64,000 nucleotides of DNA from Cognatiluteimonas sedimenti (GTDB lineage Bacteria; Pseudomonadota; Gammaproteobacteria; Xanthomonadales; Xanthomonadaceae): NCBI RefSeq assembly GCF_022808325.1, contig NZ_JALGCL010000001.1:415780-479779 (forward strand). Direction: 5' to 3'. A program made the position numbers and the translations under genes. Positions within the stretch are counted from its first letter, which is position 1, and each line of letters begins with the position of its first letter. The notes beneath the pieces are model-generated. The model saw nothing but the letters and a program-made list of their open reading frames with translations, was not told the DNA's origin and searched no databases. Positions 57,388-64,000 of this stretch are shown piece by piece.

Positions 57388-58458
57388 TCAAAACCACAGG
57401 CGCAAGCCTGCGACGATGCGGGTGTCTTCGGTCGACTCGTGCTCTGCGCGGCGCAGGTCGGCCGTGCCGCCGAACGCACGCTCATGGACGATGCCGATGT
57501 AGGGCGCAAACCGGCGCGTGAACTCGTAACGCAGGCGCAAGCCGGCTTCGAACGTGCTCAGCCCGGAGCCAATGCCGCGGCGCGGATCGTCCTTCCCGTA
57601 GAGGTTCGCTTCGACCCGCTCCTGCAGGATCAGACGATTGGTGAACAGGGTTTCGTACTCGGCCTCCAGTCGGGCAGCCGTCTGCCCGCCCTGCCCCAGA
57701 TAGGCGGTCGCGGCGACCTCGAACTTGTACGGCGCCAGTCCCATGACGCCAATGGCGGCAAAATCCTGGGCGCCGCCGGGTTTGAAATCGTGGCGCACGC
57801 CAGTGACCACATCCCACCAGGGACTGAAACTGTGGCCATACAGCACCTCGAGATCGGCCGATTCCAGGCGGCCATCGACCTGCTCGCCTTCGCTACGCAG
57901 CCACAGGCGATTGAGGTCGGTGCCGAACCAGGCTTGGCCTTCCCATGCGAGGCCCGTGCCCGGGTCGGCCGACCAACCTTCCAGGCGATCAAACAGGACG
58001 TAGGACTGGACCGTGTTGTCGTGGACAGGATGGTCGGCAGGCGGTGGCTCCGCGGCGGCTCGATCGGCATCGGTGAGCGCGGGGATCGGCGTACGCGGTT
58101 GCGTGGGCGCCGACATGTTCATGGCGCCGTGATCCATCGGCATCGTCATGCCACCCGTGTCCATCGTGCCCATGTCGTGCCCCATGGCGCTGTGGTCCAT
58201 GGGCATGTCCTGCGTCGACGCGGCCGGCGGCGTTGCCTGCTCGACCGGTGCCTGCGTCACAGGCACTGACGCCGTCGGTTTCTTCTTCTGGTCTACGGAC
58301 CGCTTGTCCGGGGAAGGTGCTGGCGCAGGCATGGGCATCTGCATGCCGGCATGGCCGGCGTGCTGTGCCAGCGCGGGGAGCGGCACCAGCAACGCACCCA
58401 GGACGGCGGCCAACGCGTAGTGGCATCCGGACGGTTTGAAGTCGCGCATGGTGTTCAT
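57388..58458 (-). CDS. copB: Outer-membrane copper resistance protein CopB (right copy)
   Basis: 356-residue paralogue of the left CopB. After a signal peptide (to about 31) a Met/His-rich segment (HAGHAGMQMPMPAP and DMPMDHSAMGHDMGTMDTGGMTMPMDHGAMNM) precedes the beta-barrel domain, which ends in L-R-L-W-F, the outer-membrane C-terminal Phe. ATG 58458 overlaps the copA stop by 4 nt. Confidence 0.93.
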   Translation of the reverse strand: MNTMRDFKPSGCHYALAAVLGALLVPLPALAQHAGHAGMQMPMPAPAPSPDKRSVDQKKKPTASVPVTQAPVEQATPPAASTQDMPMDHSAMGHDMGTMDTGGMTMPMDHGAMNMSAPTQPRTPIPALTDADRAAAEPPPADHPVHDNTVQSYVLFDRLEGWSADPGTGLAWEGQAWFGTDLNRLWLRSEGEQVDGRLESADLEVLYGHSFSPWWDVVTGVRHDFKPGGAQDFAAIGVMGLAPYKFEVAATAYLGQGGQTAARLEAEYETLFTNRLILQERVEANLYGKDDPRRGIGSGLSTFEAGLRLRYEFTRRFAPYIGIVHERAFGGTADLRRAEHESTEDTRIVAGLRLWF

Positions 58459-60263
58459 TCCTCCACCCGTACCTGCCGCATCATTCCGGCTTCCATGTGG
58501 TAGAGCAGATGGCAGTGGTAGGCCCAGCTGCCCAGGGCGTCGGCGCGCACGCGGTAGCTTCGCTTGCTGCCTGGCGGCATGTCGATGGTGTGCTTGCGCA
58601 GGTGGAAATTGCCGCCTTCGTCCTCCAGGTCGCTCCACATGCCGTGCAGGTGGATCGGGTGGGTCATCATCGAATCGTTGACCAGCACGATCCGCAGGCG
58701 CTCGCCATAGTTGAAACGCAACGGTTCGGCATCGGAGAACTTCTTGCCGTCGAACCCCCAGGCGAACTTCTCCATGTGCCCGGTCAGGTGCAGCTCGACC
58801 TCGCGGCCAGGGTCCCGGCCGTCGGGATCCTCGAACGCGCTGCGCAGCATGGCGTAGCTCAGGACCGTGCGGCCGTTGTCGCGCAGGCCGATGCCGGGAT
58901 CCTCGAGCTTCGGGGTCGGCGCCATCGTCTGCATGTCGACCAGGGGATTGCCGGTTTCACTGGCCGGGTGTTGCTGCATCGCCATGGCGCCCACGGCCAT
59001 CCCGGGCATCGACGGCATGGCATGCGTCATGCCCGGCATCGAGGCCATGTCGTGCCCCTCGCTCATGCCGGACATGCCGCCATGGTCCATGCCACCCATC
59101 CCCATGTCGCCCATGCTCAGGATCGGCCGTGGGTCGACCGCCGGGATCGGCGCCCGCAGTCCCTCGCGCACGGCCAGGGTGCCGCTGACGTAGCCGGTGC
59201 GGCCCATGTCCTGGGCGAAAATGGTGAAGGCATCCTGGCCTGACGGTTCGACGATCACATCGAAGGTTTCGGCGGTCGCGATCCGGAACTCGTCGACCGT
59301 CACCGGATGCACATACTGGCCGTCGGCGGCGACCACGGTCATCTTCAATCCGGGGATGCGCACGTCGAAGTGGGTCATCGACGAGCCGTTGATGAAGCGC
59401 AGGCGGATCTTCTCGCCGGAACGGAACAGGCCGGTCCAGTTGCCCAGCGAGGTCGTGCCGTTCATCAGGTAGGTATAGGTGTTGCCGTTGACGTCCGACA
59501 GGTCGGTCGGCGTCATCCGCATCGAACCCCACATCCGGCGATCAGCAACGGTAGCGGCCAGCCCGTCGCGCTGCGTATCGTCGAAGAAGTCGCCGACAGT
59601 GCGCTTGGCGTAATTGTCGTAATCCGACATTTTCTTCAGGCGCGAGAACAGCGCGGTGGGATCCAGGTCCGTCCAGTCGGTCAGCATCACCACGTAATCG
59701 CGGTCGAAGGCGAACGGCTCCGGATCGATCGGATCGATCACCAATGGTCCGTAAAGGCCCGCCTGCTCCTGGAACGCCGAATGGCTGTGGTACCAGTAGG
59801 TGCCGGCCTGCCGGACCTGGAAGCGGTAGTGATAGGTCTCGCCCGGATGGATGCCGGCGAAGCTGAGGCCGGGGACCCCATCCATGTTTGCCGGCAGCAG
59901 GATCCCATGCCAGTGGATCGAGGTTTCGTGGCCGTGGATCGAGTTTGGCGGCAGCGCATTGGAGACCCGCAGGTTGACCGTCGTGCCCTCGCGCCAGCGC
60001 AGCAGCGGCGCTGGCAACGAACCGTTTACCGTGATGGCCGGGCGGGTGCGCCCGGTGAAGTTCACCGGCGTCTCGCCGATAGCCAGATCGAACTCGGTGC
60101 CAGCGAGGACAGTGAGCTGGCCGGGCGATTTCATCGCCCAGATGGCCTTGGGCCAGAGTCCGAGACCGGCGATTGCCCCGCCGGCCGCCAGGCCCTGGAC
60201 GAAACGGCGCCTGGAAACCCCAGAGGGACCATTGGCCTTGCGGCCGGAGAAGTCGGATGACAT
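58455..60263 (-). CDS. copA: Periplasmic multicopper oxidase CopA (right copy)
   Basis: 602-residue paralogue of the left CopA. The Tat motif S-R-R-R-F-V at residues 17-22 directs export. Copper ligands HWHG, WYHSHS, HPIHLHG and HCHLLYHMEAGM are all present. The Met/His-rich insert is longer than in the left copy (MGDMGMGGMDHGGMSGMSEGH...), which accounts for most of the 19-residue difference. It lies 115 nt downstream of copL. Confidence 0.95.
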   Translation of the reverse strand: MSSDFSGRKANGPSGVSRRRFVQGLAAGGAIAGLGLWPKAIWAMKSPGQLTVLAGTEFDLAIGETPVNFTGRTRPAITVNGSLPAPLLRWREGTTVNLRVSNALPPNSIHGHETSIHWHGILLPANMDGVPGLSFAGIHPGETYHYRFQVRQAGTYWYHSHSAFQEQAGLYGPLVIDPIDPEPFAFDRDYVVMLTDWTDLDPTALFSRLKKMSDYDNYAKRTVGDFFDDTQRDGLAATVADRRMWGSMRMTPTDLSDVNGNTYTYLMNGTTSLGNWTGLFRSGEKIRLRFINGSSMTHFDVRIPGLKMTVVAADGQYVHPVTVDEFRIATAETFDVIVEPSGQDAFTIFAQDMGRTGYVSGTLAVREGLRAPIPAVDPRPILSMGDMGMGGMDHGGMSGMSEGHDMASMPGMTHAMPSMPGMAVGAMAMQQHPASETGNPLVDMQTMAPTPKLEDPGIGLRDNGRTVLSYAMLRSAFEDPDGRDPGREVELHLTGHMEKFAWGFDGKKFSDAEPLRFNYGERLRIVLVNDSMMTHPIHLHGMWSDLEDEGGNFHLRKHTIDMPPGSKRSYRVRADALGSWAYHCHLLYHMEAGMMRQVRVEE

Positions 60264-60285
60264 GGAAACTCCGCGGAAAGCATCA

Positions 60286-60314
60286 GGCTCTGGACGAGCC
60301 TTACGGGGATCCCC
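60286..60314 (-). promoter_or_regulatory. Two hairpins in the right copL-copA leader
   Basis: A 5-bp stem (60286-60290 with 60296-60300) and the palindrome GGGGATCCCC (60305-60314) lie in the 115-nt leader between copL and copA. The left-arm leader has a different hairpin, so structure rather than sequence may be conserved; attenuation linked to copL translation is possible. Confidence 0.35.
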
Positions 60315-60378
60315 GCCCGCACGGCGATACCGCGAGCGGACAGGGATGATCAGGCGCCAAGGGACGCCGAAGGGACGC

Positions 60379-60795
60379 TTAGCCGATGGGAGGTCGGATC
60401 AGATGCGGCAGCGCGGGGGCTGCATGGGACATCGGCAGCCGCCGGATCGCGAGATTGCGATTCGGAACGGGCGCAGCTCGCTGAAGCGAGGGGAGCGCCA
60501 CGGCAGCGACGTGCGCGCACGCGCAGGTGCAAGCGCCGGATTTACAGCAGTCCGGAACAGGGGCCTTTCCTGACGGAAGAGGGCCACTGGGAACGTGCTG
60601 GGTGTCGGCGGCCGTTTGAGCGACCTGATGCTCGTGACACGGCATTCCGGTGCTCGCCACTTTGGGCGACGCTGCGTGCTCCGCCGTGGATACCTGATCA
60701 ACATGCATGCGGGTGGCCGCCACCGCGCCCCCTACCCCATTCAGGATAAGGGCGATGCTGACAAGCACACGCAGCAAGGTCGGCCAAGCTTTCAT
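60379..60795 (-). CDS. copL: CopL-family copper-responsive leader protein (right copy)
   Basis: 138-residue CopL relative at the head of the right copLAB unit. A signal-like segment (about 8-26), a middle region with MPCHEHQ, the Cys cluster C-C-K-S-G-A-C-T-C-A-C-A-H and the C-terminal H-L-I-R-P-P-I are shared with the left copy, although the overall sequence is diverged. It is transcribed leftwards and begins the right copper module. Confidence 0.8.
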   Translation of the reverse strand: MKAWPTLLRVLVSIALILNGVGGAVAATRMHVDQVSTAEHAASPKVASTGMPCHEHQVAQTAADTQHVPSGPLPSGKAPVPDCCKSGACTCACAHVAAVALPSLQRAAPVPNRNLAIRRLPMSHAAPALPHLIRPPIG

Positions 60796-60801
60796 CGGCT
60801 T

Positions 60802-60807
60802 ACTCTA
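60802..60807 (-). promoter_or_regulatory. -10-like TAGAGT six bases before right copL
   Basis: TAGAGT on the - strand, six bases before ATG and with no Shine-Dalgarno, mirrors the left copL exactly. Upstream is an imperfect dyad (C-C-C-T-C-C-A-G-G-G near 60820-60829) that could be an activator site; no clear -35. Confidence 0.5.
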
Positions 60808-60972
60808 TCCCACGTCTCGCCCTGGAGGGTACAGGCCGGATGAAGTCTGGATGACCTCAAGGGTTTGGGCCGACGATGCCGGCAACGTCTAGTTTGGAGC
60901 GTCGGTAACAGGCCCAAGGAAACGAGTATTTGCACAGGTTGCGCACCCTCTCGAGGTGCTTGGGATGAAAAC

Positions 60973-61269
60973 ATGGGGCGAATAGACTTTGAAGGCTGGA
61001 ACACGCAGATCGATGATCTGAAGGAACTTAACGGCGCACCGGAAGTTCGAAGGCTCGGTCTGGAGTTCAAACAATTTCCAGGGCTGATAACAGCATCCAG
61101 GGCCGGCAATGTTGCCGCTTATTACCTGATCCTCCAAGAGGTCAGAAACCGGCTTGTATCCGGCGGTTTCGCTGTCACTGTCGTGCTAAGTACTGGAGAA
61201 CGGCGAAGCATTGAAATGACCAGGGACTACGTCTTTGAGGATGGCAAGAACATTTCGGACTTGTTCTAG
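60973..61269 (+). CDS. Hypothetical protein
   Basis: Unrecognised 98-residue soluble protein without signal peptide, membrane span or obvious motif. Its codon use is clearly less GC-rich than that of the core genes (many A/T-ending codons), which suggests recent transfer. ATG 60973 follows GGGATGAAAAC, a weak ribosome site; the in-frame extension to 60865 is not supported. It is divergent from copL and may be a passenger of the mobile region. Confidence 0.5.
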   Translation: MGRIDFEGWNTQIDDLKELNGAPEVRRLGLEFKQFPGLITASRAGNVAAYYLILQEVRNRLVSGGFAVTVVLSTGERRSIEMTRDYVFEDGKNISDLF

Positions 61270-61283
61270 CAAGCCTCCTCGCC

Positions 61284-61490
61284 CTAGTACCCCAGGAGAT
61301 GGGCGAAACTTTCGGTCTTCTGACACGCGACGGAATTTTTCGGCGCCTCGAGCAATTGTTCCCGGTCGCTGGGCGTCATGTCCGGCGAGTCCGCGAGCGC
61401 CATGAAGGCATCATTCCATGCCTGATGACATTGCAAAGCCGGCCGCCCCATTACAGCCGCGGTGAAAAGGGAACCTCCTGCGAGGATCAA
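61284..61490 (-). CDS. Small hypothetical protein coupled to TnsA-like gene
   Basis: 68-residue frame whose ATG overlaps the stop of the TnsA-like gene by 4 nt (ATGA), the usual sign of translational coupling. The first third is hydrophobic, the rest polar with S-P-D-M-T-P-S-D-R-E-Q-L-L. No family recognised; it could be a spurious frame. Confidence 0.35.
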   Translation of the reverse strand: MILAGGSLFTAAVMGRPALQCHQAWNDAFMALADSPDMTPSDREQLLEAPKNSVACQKTESFAHLLGY

Positions 61491-61936
61491 TACTCGGTGA
61501 GGATGACTGTGGCGAAGCCGAGCTGCTCCCGGATCGCGCGGTGGTGCCGGGCGAGGTCCGCAGCGACGTCGTCCAGCTTGGACTCGGGTTTGACTTCGAT
61601 CACCGTCCAGCGATCGAATCCAAGGCGGACCAGCCAGGACGGCTGGTCCACGAACACCGCAAGCAGGTCCGGGGTGTAACGGCGCCGCAGGCCTTTTTCC
61701 TCGTCCCAGTAGGTCAGCGTGAACGGCTGGCTGTGCAAAGCGATCAGGCCAGGCGTACGCGTCAGCAACCTCGTGGCCCGAGCCTCAAGGCCGCTCTCGA
61801 CATCGATGGACTGACTCGGGGGGCGCCACGGCACGCGACCGCAGAGATGACGTGCGTGCGAGAGCGGGATCTTGCGGGCGCACCAGGTAATGCGGGGGTC
61901 CGTGCTGGACGCCGCAGCTTTCGATTGATGATTCAT
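61487..61936 (-). CDS. TnsA-like endonuclease
   Basis: 149-residue protein resembling the N-terminal nuclease domain of Tn7 TnsA, which cuts the 5' ends of the transposon. The restriction-like active site is visible: Glu48/Glu51 in D-V-E-S-G-L-E, Asp90 in R-R-Y-T-P-D-L-L, and Glu114-x-Lys116 in V-I-E-V-K-P. The C-terminal TnsA domain is short or missing (TnsA of Tn7 is ~270 aa), and no TnsB, TnsC or TniQ lies nearby. Probably an orphan left by a Tn7-like element, or a stand-alone nuclease. Confidence 0.62.
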   Translation of the reverse strand: MNHQSKAAASSTDPRITWCARKIPLSHARHLCGRVPWRPPSQSIDVESGLEARATRLLTRTPGLIALHSQPFTLTYWDEEKGLRRRYTPDLLAVFVDQPSWLVRLGFDRWTVIEVKPESKLDDVAADLARHHRAIREQLGFATVILTEY

Positions 61937-62009
61937 GATGATTTCTCAGACAAAGGAATTGAGCCGATCGAAATCGGGCCGAGATTGACCATCGGTTAGA
62001 TGTGCATGG

Positions 62010-63485
62010 GTGTTCCCCTTCCTGAAGAGGCGTCCATGTCGGATTCCGCGCGGCCTATCCGCCGCGGATCGCTCAGCCTTGAGCTACTCGACGAAGGTCT
62101 CCGGCAAGCGCGTGAATCTGCTTGCCGCGGCGGCGTCGAGGGACAGCCACCCTGGCCCATCCAAAGCGGCGGGCAAGTTAGACGCGGTCGAGAAAACGCA
62201 TGCCTTTGCGGAGGCACGCCGGGTCATGGATGAGGCCCGAGATCCGGAGCGCGGGGCCCGGCAGCGGCCTGAGGGGCGGCTGGCGGCCGCGAATCTACGC
62301 CTATTTTTCGCGGGAACTGTCAACGGCGATGCGGCGCAAACGAGCGCGTCTAACTTTGTCGTGCCCAAATCCATGGTTCCGTTGATGCCCAGCTACGCGC
62401 AACGAGGGCACATGGAATCTTTATCCGATCGACTGGGCGCAGTCTTCGCGCTGGCGTATCAGCGTTGCACCGGCCAGACGTTGCCCGACGAATTGTCTGC
62501 CTCGCTCCAGCAGGAGCTTTGCCGGGGCCTCGGGCTGCGAACCCGCCGGAGCCTGGCGACATACCTTCGGCACTGGATGGGTTGGTGGCACGCCCAGAAG
62601 CGCAGTGGCTTGGCGGGAACGCCCGCCGCGATTGAGGCGTACATCGCCCATCAGGATAAGGAAGGGACTCTCCCTGCCTTGGTGGGGCCCCGCGTTTGGG
62701 CCATCGGGCGCGTGCTCGGGGTTTTGTCTTGGCCGGACCCGGCGGCCGAGCCCGTGGTGCGGCGCGTTCGGCGAGCATCCGGGTATGCAAACGAAACGCG
62801 CAAGCTCCAACCGCGCCTGGTTACTCCGCTGGGTTGGCAGCAGATTCAAGGAACTATTTCGCTGACCAACCAATATTCAGCTGAAGAGGTCAGAACACTC
62901 GCGGCGCTGTTGCTCTGCTATGAAACGATGGCTCGGAACGATCAGATCTTCGGCTTCAAATTTGAAGGAAAGTGGATCGTTCCTCCAGCAAGCCGAAATG
63001 ACCTGTGCCGGCTACGCAAGGGGGGCATGATTCATCTTCAGCCCGACTCCAGAGGCAAGGGCAAACGCAGCGTGCATCTGTCGCAGGCGACCATGGCGTG
63101 GCTCGAACGTTCGATCCTCCTTTGGCCAGGCGAAGGCGGCCCACTCTTTCGCGCAAAGGGAGGAGGCGCATGGACTTCCGCAAGATGGAAACACGCGTTT
63201 CGGCGGTTCATGGAAGGGCAGCATCTACACGCCTATAGCCCCTCCTCGATGCGCCTGGGCAAGGCGCGAGATCTCCTGCAGCAAGGCGCTCATGTGCTCG
63301 ATGTCCAGGAAGCTGCCGGATGGTGCGTAACGGGGCCCGTTCTTCGAATCCTTCCACGATCAGGCGGGGTCAACCTCAAGGGCGACCAAACCGAAGACGA
63401 AAACGCGTTCCGGGTGCCCGATCGGCTTCGAATGCCGAGAGACATGCACACCGGGGACCTGTTTGGCCACCTCGCCCATGGATAA
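62010..63485 (+). CDS. Degenerate tyrosine-recombinase-like integrase
   Basis: About 491 residues from GTG 62010; the true start may be later (ATG 62225 or 62372). The C-terminal half resembles a phage-integrase domain: Arg309 in Y-E-T-M-A-R-N-D-Q-I and Arg415 in S-P-S-S-M-R-L-G-K-A-R-D-L-L-Q-Q-G, followed by H-V-L-D-V-Q-E-A-A-G-W. The canonical histidines appear replaced (Ser412 and a Trp), and no nucleophilic tyrosine is evident after V-L-R-I-L. It is either inactive or belongs to a divergent clade. Its lower GC (about 62.8-63.0 kb) sets it apart from the core. Confidence 0.5.
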   Translation: MFPFLKRRPCRIPRGLSAADRSALSYSTKVSGKRVNLLAAAASRDSHPGPSKAAGKLDAVEKTHAFAEARRVMDEARDPERGARQRPEGRLAAANLRLFFAGTVNGDAAQTSASNFVVPKSMVPLMPSYAQRGHMESLSDRLGAVFALAYQRCTGQTLPDELSASLQQELCRGLGLRTRRSLATYLRHWMGWWHAQKRSGLAGTPAAIEAYIAHQDKEGTLPALVGPRVWAIGRVLGVLSWPDPAAEPVVRRVRRASGYANETRKLQPRLVTPLGWQQIQGTISLTNQYSAEEVRTLAALLLCYETMARNDQIFGFKFEGKWIVPPASRNDLCRLRKGGMIHLQPDSRGKGKRSVHLSQATMAWLERSILLWPGEGGPLFRAKGGGAWTSARWKHAFRRFMEGQHLHAYSPSSMRLGKARDLLQQGAHVLDVQEAAGWCVTGPVLRILPRSGGVNLKGDQTEDENAFRVPDRLRMPRDMHTGDLFGHLAHG

Positions 63486-63584
63486 AACCACACGACCTTC
63501 ATGGAGGGAACCCGCCGTCGCAGCGGTCATTTCCGTCCGATGGCTCCTCCAACGGAGGCTCCCCGTCAGGACCCGGCTACTTCC

Positions 63585-63854
63585 CTATTCGTCGGGCCAG
63601 GTAAACCCGGTGCTGTACCGGAGGGGACCGAATCTGCACTGCTCAACCCACGAGGGGTGCCTGGATGGGGGCTCGAGCCCACAGGCCGGATCCGAGATCG
63701 CCATCGAGTCCAACTGCTCGATGGTCGGAAAATGTCGCGCGATGCCGACTGCGCGTCGCCTGGTCTGAAGAGGAAGCGACTTGTCCCGCGCTAGCTCAAT
63801 CAGGAAGCCGCCCGCCCAGACCAGGGCCCTGGAACGTTCGTCTGGCATGGTCAT
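63585..63854 (-). CDS. BPSL0761-like small protein
   Basis: 89-residue protein whose first 55 residues (T-M-P-D-E-R-S-R-A-L, then A-G-G-F-L-I-E-L and R-A-V-G-I-A-R-H-F-P) resemble the BPSL0761 family, common on integrative elements and of unknown function. The C-terminal 35 residues have no clear match and may include frame degeneration. It supports a mobile origin for the right edge. Confidence 0.5.
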   Translation of the reverse strand: MTMPDERSRALVWAGGFLIELARDKSLPLQTRRRAVGIARHFPTIEQLDSMAISDPACGLEPPSRHPSWVEQCRFGPLRYSTGFTWPDE

Positions 63855-64000
63855 CGGCTGGTCCTCTACGTGCGGTTCGGTCAGGGTTGGCTGGCACCGT
63901 CGCAGCGATTGCGACCCCCTGACGGCCCCAAGAACCAGGTTCGGAGATGGAGCTATGCCGCCTCGTCGTGGTCTTGGCCGACGTGGTCCGTGGGTGGGTC
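63855..64000. other. No gene recognised
   Basis: The final bases hold no supported gene, repeat or RNA; a + strand frame at 63665-63922 lies antisense to the BPSL0761-like gene and lacks any family signal. Confidence 0.4.

Noticed and set aside
62000-62233. Alternative + strand frame beginning at ATG 62000 (MCMGVPLP...)
   Set aside because: Overlaps the longer integrase-like frame, has no family signal and ends quickly; a frameshifted true N-terminus cannot be excluded.

Overview
The window reads as a high-GC gammaproteobacterial chromosome, most likely a member of the Xanthomonadaceae (Xanthomonas/Lysobacter/Luteimonas group). The evidence is the pilF-rodZ-yfgM-bamB-der order, DUF1249 and DUF1244 proteins, two copies of the xanthomonad-type copL-copA-copB copper operon, and promoter layouts that suggest leaderless mRNAs. 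No taxon can be fixed without a database comparison.

Bases 1-24,467 are ordinary core genome: pilus lipoprotein PilF/PilW, RodZ, YfgM, BamB and Der; a molybdopterin set (mobA, moeA, rhodanese-moeB); a DUF2272 protein and two small proteins; folD, guaB, guaA, tadA and orn; an MscS channel; divergent ppsA/ppsR; a DUF1249 protein; tRNA-Glu and tRNA-Ala with a shared terminator; a two-component system; and an LtaS-like phosphotransferase.

Bases 24,523-60,795 are a copper-resistance island of about 36 kb. Its left arm (+ strand) carries copL-copA-copB-DUF411-merR-YHS/P1B-ATPase. Its right arm (almost all - strand) carries paralogues of the same genes plus DUF305 proteins, an EF-hand protein, a four-helix Cys-rich copper protein and a cytochrome c fused to an NTF2-like domain. 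The two arms face each other as an inverted pair. Between them is a scar (31,189-32,042) holding a dif/XerCD-like site, an array of about 20-bp degenerate repeats and the severed C-terminus of a third copper ATPase. After the scar comes a long + strand operon. It starts with a Cu/Ag-type CusCBA efflux pump and continues through successive 4-nt overlaps into a beta-CASP metallo-hydrolase, an AMP-phosphorylase-type enzyme, a PRPP-synthetase-like protein and a divergent phosphoketolase. A UbiB-like kinase, a CPH-type copper ATPase and an acetate kinase follow.

The unusual biology is this fusion of copper efflux with a phosphorylase/PRPP/phosphoketolase/acetate-kinase set. By family knowledge, such a set could turn nucleotide or pentose phosphate into acetyl phosphate and ATP. 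Whether copper stress drives it is inference.

Bases 60,796-64,000 are poorly conserved accessory DNA with lower GC in places: an unknown protein, an orphan TnsA-like endonuclease coupled to a small ORF, a degenerate tyrosine-recombinase-like protein and a BPSL0761-like protein. They look like debris of the mobile element(s) that built the island.
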